From: Heyndrickxia sp050281185
GTDB taxonomy: Bacteria > Bacillota > Bacilli > Bacillales > Bacillaceae_C
DNA: 64,000 nt
Assembly: GCF_050281185.1 (NCBI RefSeq)
Contig: NZ_JBNNWS010000001.1
Location: 62,001 to 126,000, forward strand
Direction: 5' to 3'
Positions within the stretch are counted from its first letter, which is position 1; each line of letters opens with the position of its first letter. The notes beneath the pieces are model-generated. The model searched no databases, had not been told where the DNA came from, and saw only the letters and a program-made list of their open reading frames with translations. The position numbers and the translations under genes were made by a program. Shown here piece by piece: positions 25,769-35,663 of the stretch.

Positions 25769-25877
25769 AAATGGATATAATCATTATTCCCATGTTAGTA
25801 TGTATTCATTGACACGATATCAATTAATCAACACTATGTCAATTAGTTTAAAAGATGAAAGGATCGAGTAATAGGTT

Positions 25878-27350
25878 ATGGATCAATCGAATCAACAAAT
25901 TAAAAAGGGGCTTCTTCTATTCGTCTTACTCTTTGGCTCATTTTTATCCATCTTAAATCAGACGATATTAAATGTTGCTTTACCAGATTTGATGAAGCAA
26001 TTTGAGGTTTCTGCAACAACCATTCAATGGTTGTCAACTGGGTTTATGTTAGTGAACGGTATTTTAGTTCCAGTGACAGCCTTTTTAATGAAAAGATTTA
26101 CTACTCGGCAACTATTCATCAGTTCAATGGCTTTGTTGTTAGTGGGAACTTTTATTAACGCCATTGCACCAAACTTCGCTTTTTTATTAACAGGACGGCT
26201 AATTCAAGCGGCAGGTGCCGGTATTATTATGCCTCTATTAATGATGGTTGTACTTGTAGTGTTTCCTGAGGAAGGCCGTGGAACTGCTATGGGATTAATT
26301 GGACTTGCAATGATATTTGCACCGGCAATTGGTCCAACTTTGGCAGGAGTTATTATTGAACATTTTTCGTGGCGCTGGTTATTTATCGGCATGTTCCCGC
26401 TTGTTGCCATCGTGGTTGCTTTAGCGTTCAAATATCTCGTAAATGTATCGGAAACATCTAAGTCAAAACTTGATATCATTAGTATCATTCTTTCAACAGC
26501 TGGGTTTGGTGGAATCCTTTATGGGTTTAGCATTGCTGGTGACAAAGGCTGGGGAAGTGCTTTGGTATTGAGTTATTTAGTTTGCGGTGCGATTTTTCTT
26601 ATTCTCTTCTGCTGGCGTCAGCTTACCTCGACTGACCCATTGCTAAATTTACGAGTCTTCAAGGATCGAATGTTCACGATGACGACACTTATTCTTATTT
26701 TGAACACGATGGTTATGTATGCAGATATGATATTGCTTCCTATTTACCTACAGTCAAGCAGAGGATACACGGTCCTTGAAACCGGCTTATTGTTACTCCC
26801 AGGTGCATTATTAAATGCATTGATGTCACCCGTGACTGGCCGCTTATTCGATAGATTCGGTGCAAAACCACTAGCTCTTATAGGACTCATCTTTATTATT
26901 GCTGCATCATGGGGAGTTACCAATTTGAGTGAAACAACCAGTTACAGCTATTTGATGATAAGGACGATAATCTTACGCATTGGTATGTCTTTCCTGACAA
27001 TGCCTATCACTGCTGCCGGACTGAATACCCTTCCGAAACACCTAAATACACACGGTTCAGCAGTTAGTAACACAGTTCGCCAAGTAGCGGGTGCAATCGG
27101 AACTGCACTGGTTGTAACGATTATGACAACTAAAACGAAAAGTCATGCTGCTAAGCTGATTCATTCTGCGGATATTCATTCCAAATCTCAACTGATTAAG
27201 GAATCTTCTATACTTGGCACGAGTGATGCTTACATGTTTACTGCCATTTTAGGTATCTTAGCATTTTTTGTAACTATATTTATGCCAAAAAGGAACGTGG
27301 GATCAAAGACAAAAACGGAGAGGCAGCACAATACCAAACCAGTTGAATGA
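25878..27350 (+). CDS. MFS drug efflux transporter, DHA2 (EmrB/QacA) family, 490 aa
   Basis: Fourteen predicted membrane segments. The family motif in helix 1 is LNQTILNVALPDL, and motif C in helix 5 reads APAIGPTLAGVI, typical of drug:proton antiporters. The hydrophilic C-terminal tail carries KRNVGSKTKTERQ. It is divergent from the TetR gene and followed by an SDR gene 70 nt downstream, possibly co-transcribed. The drug or metabolite exported is unknown. The RBS is modest (AAAGGATCGAG). Confidence 0.9.
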   Translation: MDQSNQQIKKGLLLFVLLFGSFLSILNQTILNVALPDLMKQFEVSATTIQWLSTGFMLVNGILVPVTAFLMKRFTTRQLFISSMALLLVGTFINAIAPNFAFLLTGRLIQAAGAGIIMPLLMMVVLVVFPEEGRGTAMGLIGLAMIFAPAIGPTLAGVIIEHFSWRWLFIGMFPLVAIVVALAFKYLVNVSETSKSKLDIISIILSTAGFGGILYGFSIAGDKGWGSALVLSYLVCGAIFLILFCWRQLTSTDPLLNLRVFKDRMFTMTTLILILNTMVMYADMILLPIYLQSSRGYTVLETGLLLLPGALLNALMSPVTGRLFDRFGAKPLALIGLIFIIAASWGVTNLSETTSYSYLMIRTIILRIGMSFLTMPITAAGLNTLPKHLNTHGSAVSNTVRQVAGAIGTALVVTIMTTKTKSHAAKLIHSADIHSKSQLIKESSILGTSDAYMFTAILGILAFFVTIFMPKRNVGSKTKTERQHNTKPVE

Positions 27351-27420
27351 CGTTGACTTCAAAACTAGAAATCGAAAAAAATAAAAAAAGAAAACAGACA
27401 AATGAATGGAGGAATTTTTA

Positions 27421-28182
27421 ATGAAACTTCAAAATAAAGTAGCAGTTGTAACAGGAGCAGCATCAGGTATGGGAAAGGCGATTGCAGAATTGTATGCGAA
27501 AGAAGGGGCTAAAGTCGTTGTAGCTGATCTTAACATTGAAGGTGCAAAAACGGTTGTAGCAGATATTACAAATAATGGTGGAACAGCTACAGCCATTCAA
27601 GTGAATGTGGCAAAATTAGAAGATATAGAAAACATGATTAATACAGCAGTAAATGAATATGGAACTTTAGATGTCCTTGTTAATAATGCGGGTATTATGG
27701 ATGCATTTGAACCTGTTGGCGACATTAGTGATGAAAAATGGGATCTGTTATTTGATATTAATACTAAAGGTGTCATGCGTGCCATGCGTAAGGCGATACC
27801 TATCTTTTTAGAAAAAGAAAAAGGAATTATCATTAATATAGCATCAACCGGAGGATTAAATGGTGCTCATGCAGGTGCTGCTTACGTGGCATCAAAACAT
27901 GCAGTTGTGGGAATTACAAAAAATACTGGCTATATGTACGCTCATAAAGGTATTCGTTGTAATGCCATTGCACCTGGTGGAGTAGAAACAAACATCGGTT
28001 CATCTATGAAAAATATTAATGAATTTGGTATTGGTCGTACAAAAGCGGTACAAAGTGTAATCCCAAGAACGGGTAAACCTGAAGAAATTGCACAAGTTGC
28101 CCTATTTTTAGCTTCAGATGAATCTAGTTTTGTAAATGGGACAGTAATCGTAGCCGATGCTGGCTGGACCGCTGCATTTTAA
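27421..28182 (+). CDS. Short-chain dehydrogenase/reductase, 253 aa
   Basis: Classical SDR: TGAASGMG at residues 12-19, VADLN with Asp favouring NAD, and NNAGIMDAF at about 88. The catalytic set is in NIASTGGLNGA and YVASKHA, and the C-terminus GGVETNIG resembles glucose-1-dehydrogenase/2,5-diketogluconate-type enzymes. The start is ATG at 27421, with GGAGG upstream. It lies immediately after the MFS gene, so it may act on the same compound class (inference). Confidence 0.88.
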   Translation: MKLQNKVAVVTGAASGMGKAIAELYAKEGAKVVVADLNIEGAKTVVADITNNGGTATAIQVNVAKLEDIENMINTAVNEYGTLDVLVNNAGIMDAFEPVGDISDEKWDLLFDINTKGVMRAMRKAIPIFLEKEKGIIINIASTGGLNGAHAGAAYVASKHAVVGITKNTGYMYAHKGIRCNAIAPGGVETNIGSSMKNINEFGIGRTKAVQSVIPRTGKPEEIAQVALFLASDESSFVNGTVIVADAGWTAAF

Positions 28183-28250
28183 TGGTTGGTGAAGTATTTC
28201 GTTATTTTGTCGACCAGTATCTTTTAAGATAAAAGAACGTAGAAAATAAT

Positions 28251-28274
28251 GAAAGGCTGATCATTCGGCCTTTC
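28251..28274 (+). terminator. Weak hairpin after the SDR gene
   Basis: GAAAGGC pairs with GCCTTTC; only a short pyrimidine run follows. Confidence 0.4.
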
Positions 28275-28392
28275 CTCACTCAAATTATTTCCTTTCACTC
28301 CTTCTTGAGAGGTGATTTTAATATGATTTAAACTTCTAGATTAAGAAACTTCCTCATACTTATTAACTAATTGTTGAATAAGGAGGATCATG

Positions 28393-30018
28393 ATGTATAA
28401 TCATTATAAAACATACCAACCATATTTTAGACCATTTGATCCTTACTCGCCAATAAAGATCAAAACATCCTTCACCCCGCATAATTTATATATGGGGTAT
28501 CAGCCGCCAAACCTTTCACGGTTAACTCCTGGTGAGGCGCAAAGATATACGACATTATGGAAACCATTATATAATCCTTATTACACTCCTTATGAACCAG
28601 CAACGAGAGGCAGTTGGAAATGGCAACCGTACCACGCACAAATGATGTTGCCTCACGAATTTTCTAGAAACCCTCTATTCGCTCGTATAGGAGATGAGTC
28701 CGCTCCACGTTTTCGTGTACCTGACCAAGGTATGTTACCTGAAACCGCCTATAAAAAAATCCACGATGAAATTGCTTTAGATGGCAATCCCAAACTAAAT
28801 CTTGCAACATTCGTAACAACCTGGATGGAGCCTACCGCAGATCGCTTATATGCCGAATCATTCAACAAGAATTTGATTAATAAGGACGAATACCCTCATA
28901 CAGCTGTGATAGAGGAGCGGTGTATACGAATATTAGCCGATCTTTGGAATTCGCCACACCCGCATAATACGATGGGTACTTCGACAATAGGATCTTCGGA
29001 AGCGTGTATGCTCGGGGGGCTGGCATTAAAGCGTCGCTGGCAAAACGAGCGCAAAAGACAAGGAAAGCCAATTGACCGGCCAAATATCGTATTTAGTTCC
29101 GCTGTTCAGGTTGTTTGGAAAAAATTCGCAAACTATTGGGACGTTGAACCTCGTTATGTGAACATTACCCCAGACCGTCCCGTTATGGATCCTGAAGGTG
29201 TACTCGCTGCTGTAGACGAAAACACAATTGGAGTAATGACAACTCTAGGGGTGACTTATACAGGCCTATATGAACCGGTTGCCGCAATATCAAAAGCCTT
29301 GGACGAGCTTCAGTCCAGAACGGGACTCGATATTCCAATACATGTAGACGCTGCTTCAGGAGGATTTATAGCACCATTCCTTCAGCCAGACATTATCTGG
29401 GATTTTCAGTTGGCCAGGGTGAAATCCATCAATGTTTCCGGACATAAATATGGATTAGTATACCCGGGCATTGGATGGATCGTTTGGCGTGAGGCTAAAG
29501 ATCTCCCCAAGGATCTCATCTTTCATGTATCCTATTTAGGCGGGAACATGCCAACATTTGCTTTGAGTTTTACCCGTCCAAGCGCACAAGTACTCTTGCA
29601 ATATTACAACTTTCTCCGTTTAGGAAAAGAAGGATACTATAAGGTACAAAAGGCTTCTCAATCAGTGGCACAATTCCTTAGTAAGGCAATTCATAATATG
29701 GAACCTTTTGAAATATTTACAGACGGATCGGATCTCCCAGTATTATCATGGAGGCTGAAAGAAGGATACACATCAAGCTGGAATCTATACGACTTGTCTA
29801 GTCAATTGCGCACATATGGCTGGCAAGTGCCGGCATATCCTTTACCCCCGAATATGGAAAATGTAACGATTATGCGTGTTGTAGTTCGAAACGGATTTTC
29901 CATGAACTTGGCTCAATTTTTCATGATGAATCTTATACAGGCCGTCTCATTTCTAGATTCCTTGAATAGGCCATTGCCACATGACACAAAATACGATATT
30001 GCATTTCACCATACTTGA
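28393..30018 (+). CDS. gadB: Glutamate decarboxylase with Tyr/Pro-rich N-terminal extension, 541 aa
   Basis: PLP-dependent group II decarboxylase. Substrate and cofactor motifs are intact: TIGSSEACMLGGLALKRRW, HVDAASGGFIAPF, and the PLP lysine in NVSGHKYG (Lys352). It converts glutamate to GABA while consuming a proton. The catalytic core matches GadA/GadB, but about 77-80 residues rich in Tyr and Pro precede it (13 Tyr and 13 Pro in the first 84). The C-terminus ends FHHT, as in enzymes with an autoinhibitory penultimate histidine. AGGAGG lies 6 nt before the ATG at 28393. No GABA antiporter gene is adjacent. Confidence 0.92.
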   Translation: MYNHYKTYQPYFRPFDPYSPIKIKTSFTPHNLYMGYQPPNLSRLTPGEAQRYTTLWKPLYNPYYTPYEPATRGSWKWQPYHAQMMLPHEFSRNPLFARIGDESAPRFRVPDQGMLPETAYKKIHDEIALDGNPKLNLATFVTTWMEPTADRLYAESFNKNLINKDEYPHTAVIEERCIRILADLWNSPHPHNTMGTSTIGSSEACMLGGLALKRRWQNERKRQGKPIDRPNIVFSSAVQVVWKKFANYWDVEPRYVNITPDRPVMDPEGVLAAVDENTIGVMTTLGVTYTGLYEPVAAISKALDELQSRTGLDIPIHVDAASGGFIAPFLQPDIIWDFQLARVKSINVSGHKYGLVYPGIGWIVWREAKDLPKDLIFHVSYLGGNMPTFALSFTRPSAQVLLQYYNFLRLGKEGYYKVQKASQSVAQFLSKAIHNMEPFEIFTDGSDLPVLSWRLKEGYTSSWNLYDLSSQLRTYGWQVPAYPLPPNMENVTIMRVVVRNGFSMNLAQFFMMNLIQAVSFLDSLNRPLPHDTKYDIAFHHT

Positions 30019-30105
30019 AATGTTTATGTTGAGAGTTTGGGCTGACTTTTTATAGTCAGTCTTTTTTTGATAAAATAGAATCCATATTAACTGTGAGGTG
30101 TATAA

Positions 30106-30468
30106 ATGATGGAAAATCTAATGTTTATTGAAACAGGGATGGGAATTGATGTTCATGGACAAAATATTACGAAAGCAGCCGTTCGTGCTATAAAGAATGC
30201 CATTCACTTTAATTCGATGCCAGGTATCCGATCTGTATTACCAGATAACAGCTTAGACAATATGGTCGTAAATGTAAAATTGGCCGTTCCTTGTGATAAG
30301 GAAAAACTGGATATTGATGCGGTAAAAGAGACTATCCCCTTTGGAAAAGTAACAGTGGAAGTAATGGACGGAGGTATGCTGACAACAAGCGGAATCGTTC
30401 TAGAAGAAAAAGGCGATAAAAATGATAAGATGTATATCGTTGTCGCATCCGTTGAGGTTGGCTATTAA
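30106..30468 (+). CDS. Lin0512-family protein, 120 aa
   Basis: Short protein with MFIETGMGIDVHGQN at the N-terminus, AAVRAIKNAIHFNSMPGI, and a GGMLTTSG loop at about residue 88. This matches the small Lin0512 family found in Firmicutes, whose function is unknown. GAGGTG precedes the ATG pair at 30106/30109. It lies 88 nt after the glutamate decarboxylase gene in the same orientation and could be read from it. Confidence 0.8.
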   Translation: MMENLMFIETGMGIDVHGQNITKAAVRAIKNAIHFNSMPGIRSVLPDNSLDNMVVNVKLAVPCDKEKLDIDAVKETIPFGKVTVEVMDGGMLTTSGIVLEEKGDKNDKMYIVVASVEVGY

Positions 30469-30545
30469 TGGATTTTAACTAATCATTTTTGTGGTTAACA
30501 CCAATACATATTTACTCCTCTCTTTTTTACCAATTACCTAAAATT

Positions 30546-30570
30546 GGGCAGCCAAGGGTTTGGGCTGCCC
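30546..30570. terminator. Hairpin between convergent genes
   Basis: GGGCAGCC pairs with GGCTGCCC and is followed by TAAATATTTT on the right. Confidence 0.6.
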
Positions 30571-30635
30571 TAAATATTTTCGTTAAAAGTAGTTCCTTTA
30601 TTAATTTACCTAGTTTTCAACCAAACCATTTAATT

Positions 30636-32117
30636 TTACGAATATTGCAGCTTAATGACCATCTTTCCTTTTTTATCGAAAAATCCAGCTTTTCCATTCT
30701 TTCGGACATAGACAAAATCCCCAGAATAGATTGCCATACTATATTTTGGTTCAATTACAACTTTACCTTTATCATTAATAAATCCTGTTTTAAATGCGCC
30801 GTTTTGAATAGATTCAATTCGAGCCAGGCCGTTGCTGAATCTATCTAACATGGCATATTTAGGCTTTATTATTACTTTCCCATTTCCGTCGATCATTCCA
30901 TATTTATTCTTAATGCCGACCCCAATTAGACCTTTACGTCCCATAGAAAATATCTCATTATATTTCGGTTTGACAATGATTTTCCCCTCTTTATTCATGA
31001 TCCCCCACTTTTTATTATCATAAAAAAGGATATTGTTAGTAGAAGTGAGACTTACAAATTTATATACTGGCTTTACAATCATTCTTCCCTTATTATTCAC
31101 AATCCCAGTTTTATTACCTACCATAACAAATGCAATTCCATTTCTGAACGGACTAATCCAATGATATTGAAATGGGATCACGGTCTTTCCTTTTTTATCA
31201 ATGACACCATACTTTCCGTTCTTTTTGACAGGAACTAGAACATCTTTGAAGGAAGGGTAGGCAGCATGATAATAATCATAATCATCATCATCTATATCAA
31301 ACTGGGGTTCTATCACTATTTTTCCTAAAGTATTTATGAATCCATATTTCTCATCTTTTTTCATTAGTGCTAAACCACTTTCGAAATTACTAATATAATC
31401 GTAGGAAGGTTCTATAATGATTTTTCCAGTTGTGTCAATAAGGCCGTTTTTACCGTTAACCGATACTTGAGCGGTCCCGTTGCGAAATGTACTTATCCGA
31501 TCATAAATTGGTTTAACAATAAGCTTGCCTTTCTTATTAATAACTCCATACTTCTCATCTTGTTTGATGACAAAAACTCCCTCGGAAGACTCTGCAATTT
31601 CTGCATAAGTTGGCTTCAAAACGACTTTTCCTTTAGGATTGATCAGACCATATTTATCATTCATTCTAATAATAGACAGACCCTCATGGAAATAGTTGAT
31701 TTCATCATAGGTTGGCGGCACAATCACTTTTCCATTTAGACTGGCCAATCCTACTTTTTGTCCCTTTTTAATATAAAGAATATTTTTATTCTCTAAATCA
31801 TTTTCAATATCATCATATTTTGGTTTAATAATTACCTTCTCTTTGTTACTAATTAAACCTGCCTTCCCATTCTTTTGAAAAAAGAATATATCTTTTGATA
31901 TAGGAAAAACGATTTCATATTTAGGTTTAATAACTACTTTACCTTTCTGATCCATTAACCCATATTTATTATTCTCTTTAATAGAAACTAATCCATAGGA
32001 AAATTCTTTTCCTAAAATAATTTTTTTGCCTGCCGCTAATGAAGTAGTTTGTATTGAAGATAAAAAAAGAATAAAAACTAGTAAAAAACTAATTCCAAAC
32101 TTTAAAGCTTTACCCAT
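30636..32117 (-). CDS. Secreted WG-repeat protein, 493 aa
   Basis: A signal peptide (SFLLVFILFLSSIQTTSLAAG) is followed by about 13 WG-type beta repeats of about 35 residues. Each is built on a YGLIN-KGKVVIKPKY core; variants include WGIMNKEGK, TGFINDKGK and AGFFDKKGK. WG repeats are predicted beta structures of unknown ligand, often in secreted or surface proteins. The start is ATG at 32117, with AAGGAGG upstream. Monocistronic. Confidence 0.88.
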   Translation of the reverse strand: MGKALKFGISFLLVFILFLSSIQTTSLAAGKKIILGKEFSYGLVSIKENNKYGLMDQKGKVVIKPKYEIVFPISKDIFFFQKNGKAGLISNKEKVIIKPKYDDIENDLENKNILYIKKGQKVGLASLNGKVIVPPTYDEINYFHEGLSIIRMNDKYGLINPKGKVVLKPTYAEIAESSEGVFVIKQDEKYGVINKKGKLIVKPIYDRISTFRNGTAQVSVNGKNGLIDTTGKIIIEPSYDYISNFESGLALMKKDEKYGFINTLGKIVIEPQFDIDDDDYDYYHAAYPSFKDVLVPVKKNGKYGVIDKKGKTVIPFQYHWISPFRNGIAFVMVGNKTGIVNNKGRMIVKPVYKFVSLTSTNNILFYDNKKWGIMNKEGKIIVKPKYNEIFSMGRKGLIGVGIKNKYGMIDGNGKVIIKPKYAMLDRFSNGLARIESIQNGAFKTGFINDKGKVVIEPKYSMAIYSGDFVYVRKNGKAGFFDKKGKMVIKLQYS

Positions 32118-32956
32118 AAACGTTCCTCCTTTTTTAGTTAAATTTTCCATTTACCAATTATAGCATATTTAATAAGTATTTATAATAGTATTACAAATCT
32201 GGATGATAGAAGAAGATGATGGCAGTGATAAAGTATATTGTCACCAATATAATCTAATGGAGAGTTGTGTATTTCGTGAAGATCTGAATTATTTTCTTTA
32301 GCAATCCCTAATAAAACTAAGAAAGAAGTTCATTACAGCTCCAAAGCTCTTCTAATGTTTGTCATACTGTTTTTTACTTTGGACCTTTTACTAGATAGTT
32401 CAAACTAATGTAAAGGATTGGGAATATCTAAATTTCTACGGCGTGAGTCATATGTTCTTCTCTCACTTTTGCGATTCTTTCAAACATAATATTAAATTAC
32501 TATGGATATAAAGGTATTTACAGATATGTAAGGAAACTACAGGAATGTTACACTTCATTCGCTGATAGCATAGAGGTCAGTTACATTGTCTTCGCCAGTT
32601 TATAACTATAACTAAGAGCCTCCCACTCAGAAAAGGCTCCCTACTCACTGTTACATTTTATTTATCTCTTCTGTCAAGTAATGAACAGCTCTCCACATGC
32701 GTAGTGTACTAAGTATAGACAACTAATAATTGAGCAGTGAAATTCACCTTACCATTGTTCCTTTTGCTATACAATCTAATTTTCAAATTGCTTTCTCTTA
32801 CGATTGCAGTAGGATTTAAATGATTTACAAGACTTTGAATTATTTTTTTTGAGCTTCGTCAGCCCTTGGATTGATAATCCGGTAGATATTAAATCACTAT
32901 ATATATAGTAACTTAGATAAAAAAAAATCTGTTTAAATATGCAATTCTATTTATCA
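32118..32956. other. Gene-free stretch with a decayed repeated tail
   Basis: No intact gene is supported. At 32612-32712, read leftward, a frame ending YTTHVESCSLLDRRDK and a hairpin (GAGCCT/AGGCTC) match the layout at 45030-45150. The rest is AT-rich with frequent stops in all frames. Confidence 0.6.
32612..32712 (-). repeat. Repeated gene tail plus hairpin, copy 1
   Basis: Leftward reading ends in THVESCSLLDRRDK followed by a stop, then CAGTGAGTAGGGAGCC and a hairpin at 32616-32639. The same order of tail, CAGTGAGTA box and hairpin recurs at 45030-45150. Confidence 0.55.
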
Positions 32957-34174
32957 TTATCTAGTTCTTTTTTCAAGCTTTGCTAATGCATCTATTGCAA
33001 CATTCACCATCATCTCAATGCCAATTGGAATAGCCTTTTCATTCAGTTTAAATTGAGGATCATGAAGCGGCTTTTGCGGCTCTTCAGTGTCAATTGCCGT
33101 ACCTAGCCAGTAATAGGCACCCGGATAATGTAATAAGAACCGTGAAAAATCTTCACCACCTAACGAAGGCGCTACATTAGGCGCGGCTTCATGACCGAAT
33201 GTAGCAACAACAGTTTCTTTCACTAAATCGGCCCATTCCGGTGTATTCATTGTAACGGGATAACCATCTAAATAGTCGATATCCGCTTGAGCATTGAAGG
33301 ATTCGGCTACACCTTTCACAATAGAGAAAAAGCGGTCTTTTACTTTCTCTTTCGTTGTTTTTTTTAAGGTGCGAACCGTTCCTTCTAGCGTCACTTCATC
33401 AGCTACGACATTATAACGATATCCCCCTTCTATTCGTCCAATCGTTATTACAGCTGGATCTAGAGGGTCGATATTCCGGCTGACAATCGTTTGAAGGCTT
33501 GTAATGACCTGGTTAGCGACAATAATAGCATCTGTCGTTTGATGTGGCATACTCGCATGCCCACCCGATCCTTTAATGACGATTTTAAATCGATCGGATG
33601 CACCCATCATTTCGTTTTGCCGCACACCAATCTTCCCAACAGGTAAATCCGGCCATACATGCTGTGCAAAAATAGCATCGGGTACATCTTCCGCAAATAC
33701 ACCGTCTTTTATCATTTGCGCGGCTCCCCCGATTGGCGCTAACTCTTCAGCTGGTTGAAATACAAGCAACACCTTACCAGGTAATTCATCTTTTAACTGT
33801 TGTAAAATATAGCCCACACCTAAAAGCATCGCTGTGTGAGAATCATGCCCGCATGCATGCATCTTTCCTTCAATCTTCGAAACGAACTCATGCTCATTCC
33901 GTTCTTGAATTGGCAATGCATCAATATCAGCACGTAAGGCAACGGTTCCTCCAGGTTTTCCTCCTTTAATGACACCAAGGACTCCTGTTTTCGCAAAGCC
34001 TGTTTTAAAAGGGATACCATATTCCTCTAATTTCGCTTGAATCTTTTTAGATGTTTCATATTCTTCACCGCTTAGCTCCGGATACTGATGAAGATCCCTT
34101 CGAAACCCTACAATTTCATTAATCAATGCATCTGTCAGCCATTCTTTAATACTTTTGCTTATTACATTGTTCAT
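32957..34174 (-). CDS. M20-family amidohydrolase, 405 aa
   Basis: M20D peptidase/amidohydrolase fold. FRRDLHQYPELSGEEYET is at about residue 24, the metal site is MHACGHDSHTAMLL at about 105, and FQPAEELAPIGGA at about 138. These enzymes cleave N-acyl amino acids, hippurate or similar amides. The gene follows an AbgA-like gene and an AbgT-like transporter gene and may serve the AbgB-like role, although it is shorter than E. coli AbgB. The start is ATG at 34174, with AAAAGG upstream. Confidence 0.88.
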   Translation of the reverse strand: MNNVISKSIKEWLTDALINEIVGFRRDLHQYPELSGEEYETSKKIQAKLEEYGIPFKTGFAKTGVLGVIKGGKPGGTVALRADIDALPIQERNEHEFVSKIEGKMHACGHDSHTAMLLGVGYILQQLKDELPGKVLLVFQPAEELAPIGGAAQMIKDGVFAEDVPDAIFAQHVWPDLPVGKIGVRQNEMMGASDRFKIVIKGSGGHASMPHQTTDAIIVANQVITSLQTIVSRNIDPLDPAVITIGRIEGGYRYNVVADEVTLEGTVRTLKKTTKEKVKDRFFSIVKGVAESFNAQADIDYLDGYPVTMNTPEWADLVKETVVATFGHEAAPNVAPSLGGEDFSRFLLHYPGAYYWLGTAIDTEEPQKPLHDPQFKLNEKAIPIGIEMMVNVAIDALAKLEKRTR

Positions 34175-34229
34175 TTCTATCACCTTTTCTATTTTTCTCT
34201 TTAGTTGGCTCTTTAACCGTTACAAAGGC

Positions 34230-34266
34230 AAAGCCCCCATACGCTTAATACAAAAATGGAGGCTTT
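34230..34266 (-). other. Intergenic hairpin between the two M20 genes
   Basis: AAAGCCTCCAT pairs with ATGGGGGCTTT in the leftward direction. There is no T-run. It may be an RNA-processing or partial termination site. Confidence 0.4.
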
Positions 34267-34272
34267 ACTACA

Positions 34273-35532
34273 TCACGTTAATACACGTCGTGCAATTCGA
34301 TTTAATAGGGATACACTTCGAGGAAGAACCTCTTCTTGAATATCAAACTTTGGATGATGGTGTGGTGCAGGAATATCAGTACCGATTATCATATAGGTTC
34401 CTTTCCCACCGTTTTCTTGAACACGTCGAATCATAAAACTTGCATCTTCACTTCCAAGCGAACCAGAATCGTTAACTTCTTTCAGTGAGGAAAAACCTTC
34501 AACTTGTTTAGCCTCTTCTACGGCCAAGCGAACAAGCTCTATGTCGCAATTAACTGGTATCGCTTGTCCGATGACTTCAATTTTATGCTCGAGCCCATGC
34601 ATTTCTGCACTATGTTTAACAATGGTTCTAACACGTTCTTCCAACTCTCTATTTACTTCCTCTGAAATGGAACGAGTTTCAATTAGCATTTTTGCGGTTT
34701 CAGGGATAATATTAAGAGCGGTTCCCCCTTCAAGTACACCGACATTCACTCGTGTTTCACCCGAGCTAAAACGAGGGATCGCGTGTATGTTGAGCAAGGC
34801 TGTAGCTGCACCTACTAAGGCATTTCGCCCCTTTTCTGGAGAAGCTCCTGCATGAGAAGCCACACCGATAAACGTTGCAGACATTTTTGTCGTCGCTAAG
34901 AATCCGGACGATCCACCATAGAATTCTCCTAAAGGGACATTTGTACCTAAATGCTGGCTGAAAAAATAGTCAACATCATCCAAGATTCCTTTTTGGACAA
35001 CAGCATATGCTCCTCGAACACCCTCTTCTGCAGGCTGAAAAATCAATTTAACTGTCCCTGAAAAGTTTCGATCTGATAGTTTTTCAGCAAGACCTAATCC
35101 TATTGCCGTGTGCCCGTCATGACCACATGCATGCATATTCCCTTCATATTTCGAACAAAATCCTTCTGCTTGTGGAAAGTGATCCCCATCCGTGCTTTCT
35201 GTAACAGGCAAGGCATCCATGTCAAATCGAAAGGCCATAGTAGGACCATCTTCCTTGCCTTTTAATATACCAACAACCGCAGTATATCCGCCTTTCATTT
35301 TTTCAATAATGTCCGCATTTGCACCATTTTGCAATGCTCTCTTAAAAGCCTTATCAAGTTCATTTTTGGACGGTAAACCGCTACGGGAATCACCGTCCAT
35401 CGCATCTTTTCCGTAAATGACGTCATACCCAAATGCTGTTAATAATTCAACCACCTTAGAGGCAGTTCGAAATTCCGTAAACCCAACCTCTGGATGCTGA
35501 TGTAAATCTCTTCTTAATGAAACTATATCCAA
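34273..35532 (-). CDS. AbgA-like p-aminobenzoyl-glutamate amidohydrolase subunit, 419 aa
   Basis: M20D amidohydrolase that follows E. coli AbgA closely through its length: DLHQHPEVGFTEFRTAS, the SRSGLP insert near residue 55, NMHACGHDGHTAIGLGLA, FQPAEEGVRGA, and TALNIIPETAKMLIETR. AbgA works with AbgB to split p-aminobenzoyl-glutamate, a folate breakdown product. Adjacent abgT supports this. The start is uncertain: TTG at 35532 has AAAGGA 9 nt upstream, while in-frame ATGs at 35541 and 35568 lack good ribosome sites. Confidence 0.85.
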   Translation of the reverse strand: MDIVSLRRDLHQHPEVGFTEFRTASKVVELLTAFGYDVIYGKDAMDGDSRSGLPSKNELDKAFKRALQNGANADIIEKMKGGYTAVVGILKGKEDGPTMAFRFDMDALPVTESTDGDHFPQAEGFCSKYEGNMHACGHDGHTAIGLGLAEKLSDRNFSGTVKLIFQPAEEGVRGAYAVVQKGILDDVDYFFSQHLGTNVPLGEFYGGSSGFLATTKMSATFIGVASHAGASPEKGRNALVGAATALLNIHAIPRFSSGETRVNVGVLEGGTALNIIPETAKMLIETRSISEEVNRELEERVRTIVKHSAEMHGLEHKIEVIGQAIPVNCDIELVRLAVEEAKQVEGFSSLKEVNDSGSLGSEDASFMIRRVQENGGKGTYMIIGTDIPAPHHHPKFDIQEEVLPRSVSLLNRIARRVLT

Positions 35533-35663
35533 TATACTCATTCCTTTATTTATTATTACTCTTTTCATAAATCAAGAAAGATTCTAAAAAATTTCGATAA
35601 AGAATGCCACGGAAATACTTCCGAAGAAAAGTGCATTTTTTCTTCTTTTTCAAATAGATAATA

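Noticed and set aside
30636..32117. Repeat-rich region that could suggest a repeat array
   Set aside because: The periodicity is at protein level (WG repeats of about 35 residues) with diverged DNA, not a CRISPR or DNA repeat array.
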